Below, in pieces: positions 1 through 7,100 of a stretch of 10,120 nucleotides of DNA; position 1 is the first letter of the stretch, and each line of letters starts with the position of its first letter. The notes beneath the pieces are model-generated. The model worked only from the letters and a program-made list of their open reading frames with translations, had not been told where the DNA came from and ran no database searches. Location of the stretch: the NCBI GenBank assembly GCA_002719475.1, contig PBHQ01000011.1, forward strand, positions 60,467-70,586, given 5' to 3'. The stretch is from Methanobacteriota archaeon. Lineage in GTDB: Archaea > Thermoplasmatota > Poseidoniia > Poseidoniales > Poseidoniaceae. The position numbers and the translations under genes were made by a program.

Positions 1-1334
1 CGATTGGCTGCAAGTAAGCGCATTAGACTTCCGAGTACTGATTGCCGCATCAGAGTGTGGTCGATGCTGATCGGGTTCTTGATTCGAGTTACTTCTCCAC
101 TAGGCTCCCAACGCATTGCTTTGAACTGGTCATGATCATTGGAAAGGGTCAGACTTTGCACCTGTTGCAGCCCCATTCCCTGTAGACATTCTCTTAATCG
201 ACGAATAAAATTCGCTTCACTTTTTGGTGTTGCAGAAGTAGGATGAGAAGGACTAGCGGTGCCGAGGTTCTCATATCCGTGTCCAATGGCAATTTCCTCA
301 ACTAAATCGATGGGGTGTAACATGTCATATCTCCAACGAGGCATTTGAATCGAAATAGTCTCCTCGTCACCTTTGCCAAGATATCGTCCACCCATTCTTG
401 CTAGTGCTTTCTCAAGTTCAGCATCGCTGAAATCATGACCTAGGATATCAGTGACTAGACTCAATGGCAATTCATGCTGTATCGGAGTTCCATTAGGAGT
501 GGTCAACTCTTGGTTGAGACAGGAACTGACTGAAATTGATTCTACCGTTCCTCCATGGCATGCTAATTGCAGGCAAATCAACAATAGGCAGCATTCACAA
601 GATCTCTCGTCCCATCCAGTTACATCGATGAAGAAATCGGTGGTTGAGTGACTGACAGTTGTATGGTCTCCATTGATTATTGGAGGAAATGACAATACCT
701 TGTCATTGTCATCTAGAATGACTGGGAATCTAGTTTTGCCTTCTAGTAGATGGGCATACTCGACGCCCTTTGGGTGCTTCTTTAGGATATCATCGATACT
801 CATTTCCTCTTGCATTTGGAGTGGAATGAATGAATATTCTCCCGGTACACTTTTTACTCTGAATGGAGGAGATAGATTGGCCAAATCATGCACCCCGATA
901 GATGCTTTTGTTCTACCTCTTCCTAAGGCGAAATGAAGCTTTTCTTGGTGGTCCATTAGAGACTTGATGAAACTCTCTTTCTGCTCACTATTGGAACCAT
1001 TGTTTACTCCTCGTACAACAGCGCCGAGAATGACTGGTCTGATGTCCAATAGAGATTCGTCAACATCCATGTGAATTTCACCTTTGGAAACGTCCAATTC
1101 TGGCATGGCCGCACTACCTTGCAAGAAAGGACCGATTGCACAGGCTAGAGTTTCGCAACTGAGCAGGTCCGGTCTATCGGGGAATATCTCAATCTCCAAC
1201 ATTTCATCATCGCATCTATCCACGTCGGTTCCTAGAAGAGGTAAGTCTTCTGCCAATCTCTGAGGTTCATGTTGCAAACCTTTTGCTTCCAACACTCTGC
1301 GAAGGGCATCCTGTTCGATTTTTATGGTAGGCAT
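1..1334 (-). CDS. pheT: Phenylalanyl-tRNA synthetase beta subunit, archaeal type (C-terminus beyond window)
   Basis: PheT forms the alpha2-beta2 cytoplasmic enzyme that charges tRNA-Phe. The frame stays open for 444 codons from the ATG at 1334-1332 to the window edge, so about 100 C-terminal residues are missing against a usual archaeal length near 550. Residues 48-60 carry EIEIFPDRPDLLS, typical of archaeal PheT. A B3/B4 editing-like domain spans roughly 90-265 and includes FPPIING (216-222). A B5 domain follows (about 277-355) with PRWRYDMLHPIDLVEEIAIGHGY. The catalytic-like core begins near 370 and includes the motif-2-like stretch NPISIDHTLMRQSVL (420-434). There is no N-terminal EMAP-type tRNA-binding domain, as expected for the archaeal/eukaryotic form. 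The start is fixed by a strong Shine-Dalgarno sequence overlapping the stop of the upstream gene, so the two are probably co-transcribed. An odd detail is five cysteines within residues 246-259. The catalytic partner pheS is not in the window. Confidence 0.94.
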   Translation of the reverse strand, partial: MPTIKIEQDALRRVLEAKGLQHEPQRLAEDLPLLGTDVDRCDDEMLEIEIFPDRPDLLSCETLACAIGPFLQGSAAMPELDVSKGEIHMDVDESLLDIRPVILGAVVRGVNNGSNSEQKESFIKSLMDHQEKLHFALGRGRTKASIGVHDLANLSPPFRVKSVPGEYSFIPLQMQEEMSIDDILKKHPKGVEYAHLLEGKTRFPVILDDNDKVLSFPPIINGDHTTVSHSTTDFFIDVTGWDERSCECCLLLICLQLACHGGTVESISVSSCLNQELTTPNGTPIQHELPLSLVTDILGHDFSDAELEKALARMGGRYLGKGDEETISIQMPRWRYDMLHPIDLVEEIAIGHGYENLGTASPSHPTSATPKSEANFIRRLRECLQGMGLQQVQSLTLSNDHDQFKAMRWEPSGEVTRIKNPISIDHTLMRQSVLGSLMRLLAAN

Positions 1335-1338
1335 TTAT

Positions 1339-1345
1339 TCACCTC
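1339..1345 (-). promoter_or_regulatory. Shine-Dalgarno sequence of pheT overlapping the upstream stop codon
   Basis: On the minus strand the junction reads TTGAGGTGAATAAATG. GAGGTGA is a 7-nt complement of the conserved archaeal 16S 3' end and lies 4 nt before the pheT ATG. Its first bases belong to the TGA stop (1346-1344) of the upstream gene. This supports the chosen pheT start and suggests translational coupling. It is the only strong Shine-Dalgarno match in the window. Confidence 0.8.
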
Positions 1346-2903
1346 AACTTGCGAACCAGTGTGGCAATGGTCTTCCATATCCCGCTAGGCGAAGGCCGCT
1401 GGTTGAAGCGGTTTCATAGTCCAATGCGCGGAGATGTTTTCTTGATAGATTATCGATAGTTGACAATCCGAGGTATACTAGCCATCCATTTAGTCCTGCA
1501 TGTAGTTCAGACAACCATTCTTCTATGGCTTCGGGAGAATCGTCAGGGACTTGACAACTGAGTATATTCGAACCAGCGGCACATGAAATGGCAAGATCGG
1601 CTGAATCTGCACACCAATCAGATGCCATTCCAGATAGAATGCCGTCAGTAGCTAATCCTTCAGAGGCTGCGGATCGTCCAACAAGTGGAAGTGCAGATGC
1701 AGCACTTCTGCCGCTAGCATCACCTAGTCTTGCTATTGCTGCATCGGCTCCACTACTAGCAGCCGCGCGATGCAATTTCTCAACTTTGTCGACATCGTCG
1801 ATTAGAACCAATGGCGCCTCACTTCCCTGAAGTCCCTTGAGTGAGACTATCACTCCATCTAATTGCTGGGCATCATAAGTTGGTAGTGCTGAAAGGTCGA
1901 GAACTGCGCCTCCAGCATTCTTCAGGAGTTCAGGTGCTTGATTGATGTTGCTTGAATCCAACAGCACTAAGTCGATACTTCGTGGATTTTCCAAAACCAT
2001 GAATGGCTGTGATGAGATATAATCACCCTTCAAACCTTTGCCAGATTTACGTATGGGGAGTAGTGGTAAGGGTAATCCAACGGCATCGGACTCACCTCCT
2101 CTCTCGGCCAAGAGCACCAAAGTGTCTCTCTGAGCATGCGCTGGTGATTCATCTTCTCCTGCATCTGCAAGGCCTATGCCGTTCCAGCTACCGCTTGCAA
2201 CACTTGCAGGCTTAGTGGCCTTTACTCCACCATCAGATGCTGGACTTAGGCAAACTGCATCATTAGGTACTTCGAGGGTTGAATCTCCAATTTCTGCATT
2301 CAATTTCTTTGCTTCAGCAGCGCTCAATGTTGACATCTTCACACCTTCAGGAGGGCTAGGGCAGCGGCCATTGATGATCACTCTCCCACCCGTCATCCCT
2401 ATCCCTGGTTCACGACCAACATCGCCGTGGACGACAATTGTTCCCCCGCTCATGCCAGCACCAGTTCTTCTACCAGCATCACCTCTGATCAATAAGAAAC
2501 CTCCCGACATGCAGGATCCAGCATCGTCCTTTGCTCCGTCTCTGACGGTCACTCTGCCGGATGCCATGCCGTGTGCTAAGAATGATCCAACATCTCTTTC
2601 TGCAGAAATATTACCGCCATTATTCCATGCACCAAACAGGTCTCCTGCACTTCCTTCTAATGTGAAATGTCCACCACTAGCATAGGCTGCAACACAGTCG
2701 TTCAATGCACCGAGCATGCGCAGTCGTGCGCCTTCGGGTAAGCCGGGTGCTACTCCCATTTCACCCTGTTTTGGATTGGGCTCGCCATCTCTGCTCCATC
2801 CGACCTTCATACCTTGGTCTAGTTGCAAAGCGCGTTCGACCAAACGCATGAGATCCTTGTTTAGTTGCAGGCTGCGAACCACATCCTCCCGCATCTCGGC
2901 CAT
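1344..2903 (-). CDS. GXGXG beta-helix domain protein with a degenerate glutamate-synthase-like C-terminal region
   Basis: This 519-residue protein has a short helical N-terminus (1-60) and then a GXGXG right-handed beta-helix (about 66-185). Five roughly 19-residue turns are visible there, for example GRRTGAGMSGGTIVVHGDV (144-162) and GREPGIGMTGGRVIING (163-179). The fold occurs at the C-terminus of the glutamate synthase large subunit (archaeal GltB3) and in formylmethanofuran dehydrogenase subunit C. A low-complexity Ser/Ala/Gly linker (about 210-260) follows. The C-terminal half (about 265-510) resembles part of the glutamate synthase FMN barrel: GADAAIARLGD (385-395), an Ala/Gly-rich stretch, and VYLGLSTIDNLSRKHLRALD (476-495). 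The family Fe-S cysteine cluster is not recognisable; only CAAGSNILSC (441-450) is present. Domain order is inverted relative to GltB, so I would not call it an active glutamate synthase. The ATG at 2903 has only a weak GGTG eight nt upstream; ATG at 2894 is an alternative start. It lies 9 nt ahead of pheT. The reading frame is secure; the function is unknown. Confidence 0.82.
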   Translation of the reverse strand: MAEMREDVVRSLQLNKDLMRLVERALQLDQGMKVGWSRDGEPNPKQGEMGVAPGLPEGARLRMLGALNDCVAAYASGGHFTLEGSAGDLFGAWNNGGNISAERDVGSFLAHGMASGRVTVRDGAKDDAGSCMSGGFLLIRGDAGRRTGAGMSGGTIVVHGDVGREPGIGMTGGRVIINGRCPSPPEGVKMSTLSAAEAKKLNAEIGDSTLEVPNDAVCLSPASDGGVKATKPASVASGSWNGIGLADAGEDESPAHAQRDTLVLLAERGGESDAVGLPLPLLPIRKSGKGLKGDYISSQPFMVLENPRSIDLVLLDSSNINQAPELLKNAGGAVLDLSALPTYDAQQLDGVIVSLKGLQGSEAPLVLIDDVDKVEKLHRAAASSGADAAIARLGDASGRSAASALPLVGRSAASEGLATDGILSGMASDWCADSADLAISCAAGSNILSCQVPDDSPEAIEEWLSELHAGLNGWLVYLGLSTIDNLSRKHLRALDYETASTSGLRLAGYGRPLPHWFAS

Positions 2904-2938
2904 ACTCGCGCCACCGCTTGACAGTCTTCAATATGTCC

Positions 2939-2956
2939 ACTTGAAATTTACTTGAA
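2939..2956. repeat. Direct repeat ACTTGAA x2, 11-bp period
   Basis: ACTTGAA occurs at 2939-2945 and again at 2950-2956, separated by ATTT. The period of 11 bp is about one helical turn, so both copies face the same side of the DNA. It lies 36-53 bp upstream of the minus-strand gene start, inside the divergent promoter region. This is compatible with an operator or activator site, but a short AT-rich repeat could arise by chance. Confidence 0.4.
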
Positions 2957-3017
2957 CTGTTAGATTCCAAGTTGATGGTTATACTGGCAGAGCAGGAATA
3001 TTCATGGGTGGGCCGCT

Positions 3018-3040
3018 AAGGGCGATGTCCAAGGCGATGT
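3018..3040 (+). repeat. Tandem imperfect repeat directly before the GAPDH start codon
   Basis: AAGGGCGATGT (3018-3028) is followed by AAGGCGATGT (3031-3040), with the octamer GGCGATGT identical in both (3021-3028 and 3033-3040). The second copy ends 1 nt before the GAPDH ATG. Both copies contain an ATG out of frame with GAPDH. There is no Shine-Dalgarno match here, so the repeat lies in a short leader or marks a start-proximal element. Function unknown. Confidence 0.4.
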
Positions 3041-3041
3041 T

Positions 3042-4085
3042 ATGATAAGCGTCGGAATCAATGGTTATGGGACAATCGGCAAGAGAGTTGCTGATGCAGT
3101 TGCCGCACAAGATGATATGCAGATTGTTGGAGTGACAAAGACAAGTCCTTCATTTGGATGTGACCTTGCAGTTAGAAAGGGGTATCCATTATTCTGCACA
3201 TTCGATGATGCTGAGAGGATTGCCGCATTTGGTAAAGCAGGCTATGAGTGCCACGGCGGTTTGAGTGATATGCTTTCGATTTGCGATGTAGTTATCGACT
3301 GTTCACCTGGAAAGGTTGGTGCCCAAAATCTTGAGATTTATCGTCAATCTGGTGTCAAGTCGATTTTCCAAGGAGGAGAGAAGCACGCATTAACTGGTCT
3401 ATCCTATACTTCGAGCGCAAATCATGCAGAGAACCTTGGAGCCGAATGCACGCGCGTAGTTTCCTGCAACACAACTGGTTTATCGCGTACTTTGGTTCCA
3501 CTGCAAGAGCACTGTTTGGAGGCAGGCGGTATTTCCGTCAATTGTGTTATGATTCGTAGGGCTGCAGACCCTGGTGATTCTGGAAAAGGTCCAATCAATG
3601 CCATCAAGCCGGTCCTCAAAGTACCTAGTCACCACGGCCCAGATGTCATGACAGTTCGCAATGACATCGATATTACAAGTCTAGCAGTTGCTGTTCCAAC
3701 TACAATCATGCACGTACATGCAATAACTGTCTCTCTACCTCAAGGACATGGTCTATCCACCGAATCGATTTTAGATATGTGGAAGAATACTCCGAGAGTT
3801 TTGATTATGAATGGAGCCAATACCAGAATTACCTCAACAGCAGAAGTCATGGAATTGGCTAGAGATATAGGAAGAACATGGGGCGATCTACACGAGATTT
3901 TCGTCTGGGAAGATGGCGTGAGTCTTCAGGGTGATACCTTGTATTATTTCCAGGCCATCCATCAGGAAAGTGATGTTATTCCAGAGAATGTTGATGCTAT
4001 CCGTGCTCTAATGGATAGTGAGGCAGATTGGAAGGCCAGTGCAGCCAAGACAGATTCTGCTATTGCAAGGTTCAATGGGTTGTAA
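3042..4085 (+). CDS. gap: Glyceraldehyde-3-phosphate dehydrogenase, archaeal class II, phosphorylating
   Basis: This cytoplasmic enzyme interconverts glyceraldehyde-3-phosphate and 1,3-bisphosphoglycerate with NAD(P) and phosphate, in gluconeogenesis or glycolysis. The 347 residues match the usual archaeal length near 340. The N-terminus is a Rossmann fold with GYGTIGKRV (8-16) and VTKTSPSF (31-38) after the second strand. The catalytic Cys is C142 in RVVSCNTTGLSRT (138-150), the position typical of the archaeal family. RRAADPGDSGKGPINAIKP (172-190), PSHHGPDV (195-202) and IMHVHAITV (222-230) are further class II signatures; the catalytic His should lie within these His-containing blocks. The protein begins directly with MISVGINGYG, which fixes the start. 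No upstream in-frame ATG competes. The gene faces away from the GXGXG-pheT unit, and a 75-bp gap with a hairpin separates it from the next gene, so it may be transcribed alone. It looks intact, with no missing key residue. Confidence 0.97.
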   Translation: MISVGINGYGTIGKRVADAVAAQDDMQIVGVTKTSPSFGCDLAVRKGYPLFCTFDDAERIAAFGKAGYECHGGLSDMLSICDVVIDCSPGKVGAQNLEIYRQSGVKSIFQGGEKHALTGLSYTSSANHAENLGAECTRVVSCNTTGLSRTLVPLQEHCLEAGGISVNCVMIRRAADPGDSGKGPINAIKPVLKVPSHHGPDVMTVRNDIDITSLAVAVPTTIMHVHAITVSLPQGHGLSTESILDMWKNTPRVLIMNGANTRITSTAEVMELARDIGRTWGDLHEIFVWEDGVSLQGDTLYYFQAIHQESDVIPENVDAIRALMDSEADWKASAAKTDSAIARFNGL

Positions 4086-4090
4086 ATGAC

Positions 4091-4107
4091 TTGAGCCATA
4101 GGCTCAA
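4091..4107 (+). terminator. Perfect 7-bp hairpin just after the GAPDH stop codon
   Basis: TTGAGCC (4091-4097), loop ATA, GGCTCAA (4101-4107) forms a perfect stem 5 bp after the TAA of GAPDH. No clean T-run follows (TATTCCGATTTCATCA), so it is not a bacterial-style intrinsic terminator. Archaeal termination depends mainly on T-rich stretches. It could instead protect the 3' end of the GAPDH transcript or be a dyad operator for the following protease gene, whose ATG is 53 bp downstream. Confidence 0.35.
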
Positions 4108-4160
4108 TATTCCGATTTCATCATAAGTGTTCCAATCTTCCCTATTGCCTGCTGGTATCT

Positions 4161-7100
4161 ATGAGGGGCTATGTTCCATGCATTTCGATGTTGCTGATTC
4201 TTTTGGCATCATCCACTGTTCCAATGATTACGGCTACTTCCAGCACCGATGGAGATTCGACAGAGTCAAAGGGCGAGTGGGTGCGAATATCTCCACAGAG
4301 AATGGTTTCTGTCGATCTTAAGCCAGCGAGTGGATTGTTGCACACTACTTTGGGTTCATTCGACCCTCTGATAGATCCTATTCCTTCATTCCCTTACCTC
4401 GATTCCGAATTTTCCAGCCAAGTATTCCTCATCCAGTTGCACACTGCTGACGCGATGGCTTTCGCCTCCTTGGCTGATGCTTATTCATTGAGAATCCTAG
4501 ATCATCTTCCGGACAACGGTTGGTTGGTTCGAACTGATGACAAACATTCGATTGAAGAATTGCGCCATCATTCTGAAATTCGCTGGATTAGTGCTTATCT
4601 TTCTGATTGGAAGTTGGGCGAATCCATTCAAAATGAATTGATAATGGGATTAAACGAAACGAATCTTTCTCTTGTTTTGGCACCCGATGTCCTACAATCT
4701 TCTGAGAAGCAGATGTCCTTTGAGTTCGCTAATTTAGAACTTGATCGCACTTGGTGTGATGGAGGCCAATGTGAATTGTGGGGCATATCTATTGACGATG
4801 GATTCATTGCATCATTGGCTGAGGATGACCGAGTGTTGCACATATCGAAGCTACATTCCTCTATGCCATTGAATTCCTATGCTGCACAAGGAATCGGTTT
4901 AGGTGAATTGGCGAATATTAGTGCAGGTTTGAATGGCAATGGTGAAGTCATTGGAGTCGCAGATACGGGCATAGACTCTAATCATCCGGATTTTGGTCAG
5001 AATATTCTCACGACAAGAACCACTTATGGACTGGATAATTCACCTTTGGATACCAATACTGGTCACGGAACTCACGTGGTTGGAACAATCATCGGCGACG
5101 GTTCAGGAGATGCTGAGGCGAGAGGTCTTGCTCCCGAGGCTTCTTTGCACTTTCAGGCTCTTGAACACGACAATACCGGGTACTTTGGGAGACAAGGCTC
5201 GCTGTATGATTTGTTGCGAACTTTCTATGTTTCAGGGGCTAGGACGGGCTCAAACAGTTGGGGCGCTCCGGGCGCCCAAGGAGAATATACCAGCGATGCA
5301 AGGAGTGTTGATTCATTCGCAGATGACTACGATGATTTCACAGTACTCTTCTCTGCCGGAGTTTCAAGTTCAGGAGTTGCATCTCCTTCAACAGCCAAGA
5401 ATGCACTCTCTATTGGCGCCTCCACTTCACCACGTCCTGATTCTCTAGCTCCTGATGCGGTTTGGTCATCCAGCGCATCAGGCTTCTCGGCTGATGGTAG
5501 AGTCAAACCAGACCTTGTAGCCCCGGGAGTAGAAATTTGCAGTACTATGTCAGAAGATGCTCTGAACCCGATGGGGCAAGCATGTGCTAGTGGGAGTCAT
5601 GCAGATAGCGGTGCATTGTATCATCAATCGAATGGTAGCAGCCACTCTACTGCCGTCGCCGCTGCCTCGGTATTGTTGACGCGTGAGTTCTTACGTACAG
5701 AAGCGCAAGTTAATGCCGCCTCTTCAGATTTAGTTCGAGCCACGCTAATCAATGGGGCACAGGATCTTGGAGTTGCAGATGTGCCCAACCCGGATGAAGG
5801 CTGGGGGCAGATCGATCTAATGTCTAGTCTGCATCCAATGGATGGTGGCGTTGCATTAGATTCATTTTACGACATGAATATCTCATTGCGGCCTGGTTTT
5901 GCCTTTGTCTATGGATTCGATGTAGATGTATCTCATGGGATTTCCATCACTTTGGTTTGGACGGACCGTGAAGGCTCTTCCTCAGCGGCCCAAAATGCCC
6001 CGCGATTGGTCAATGACCTTGACTTGATTTTAACCGCTCCAGATGGAACAACTTGGCTTGGCAATGACTTTGCCAATGGTCTTTCTACTACTGGTGGCAC
6101 TGCTGATGGCATCAATGTTGTAGAGAGGATTGAATTGCCTACTGGCACAACTCACCAGAGTGGCTCATGGAGTATCCAAGTTGCACACAGAGGAGGTTTG
6201 GAACAGAGTTTCGCTCTCGTTGTTGCCGCATCAGGGCAACATGATCCCGCAACTGACTTGGCTGTCTTTGACGACAGCATTACACCAAGCAGTGAAGAGC
6301 CATTGGTGAATGAGTTGTTATCGATATCCACAGCGTGGATAAATCAGGCTCCATTAGCGGCGACTTCCTACAAAGTGAAGATTGAAGACGTTACTACTGG
6401 GGATATTCTACGAGAGGTAACTAGGCCATCTACACCGGGTGGAAAGATTGAGACATTGTCATTCTATTGGACTTTCACCACTACCGGGCCACATCTATTG
6501 CGCCTAACTCTCGATTCAGAAGATGATGTCGTAGAGATAAACGATGAGAACAATGGAATCAACAACAATGTCAAGGAATTCACTGTCAATGTCACTGCTT
6601 TGGGCTTACGTTTGATACCGCTTCTTCAGGATGGTAGTGAGCCGGGTACTGCCAATCAAACGATCGCAGCATCTAACAAGACTCTTGATGCTAGAAACGA
6701 AACCAGTATGAAATTCGATATGATTCTCAGACATGAAGGAACAGGTACCGAATCGGTTACGATTTCAACGGGAAGTGTGAGAATGTACTCGCCTGATATT
6801 CCAAACTCGATAATCAGTTCACCCGATGAATGGACACGGGAACTAAACATCAGCAGCCCACAGGTACTTTCTCCGGCAGGTCAAGAAGGTGATGAAATTC
6901 TATTCTCATTAACTTTGGATGATATTTCAGCAGATATCGATTTAGATGAACCTAGATATGCTTACGCAGGCACTTACGTTGTTGATATTGAAGCTAGATA
7001 TCAATTACAGCCGTTGATTAGACACAAGATGCGCCTCGTTGTTGTCGTTTCTGAAGTTGAAGATGTCAATATTGCTGTGGCGGGCACTAATGGCTTAGAA

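Larger units (their letters stand above)
2904..3041. promoter_or_regulatory. Divergent intergenic region with promoters for the GXGXG-pheT unit and for GAPDH
   Basis: These 138 bp separate two divergently read genes and must hold both promoters. On the plus strand, AT-rich TATA-box candidates are TTATAC near 2979-2984 and the palindrome GAATATTC at 2996-3003, about 60 and 40 nt before the GAPDH ATG. On the minus strand the AT-rich candidates are the AAATTTA segment (2944-2950) and the ATAT of 2931-2934. None matches a strong archaeal BRE-TATA consensus, so the exact sites are unresolved. The region also holds the short repeats listed separately. Confidence 0.5.

Noticed and set aside
451..936. 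Two short plus-strand open frames at the left end
   Set aside because: They are antisense to PheT, whose minus-strand frame is continuous and carries family motifs throughout.
2176..2685. 169-codon plus-strand open frame opposite the GXGXG gene
   Set aside because: Its Pro/Ser-rich translation is the antisense image of the Gly-rich beta-helix; no ribosome binding site or domain.
4127..4321. Alternative small gene at the start of the protease
   Set aside because: It overlaps the protease signal peptide region in another frame and has no homologous features; the protease frame explains the sequence.
5257..5280. GC-rich inverted repeat (TTGGGGCGC ... GCGCCCAA)
   Set aside because: It is imperfect and lies in the conserved SNSWGAPGAQG coding stretch of the subtilase; codon constraints explain it.
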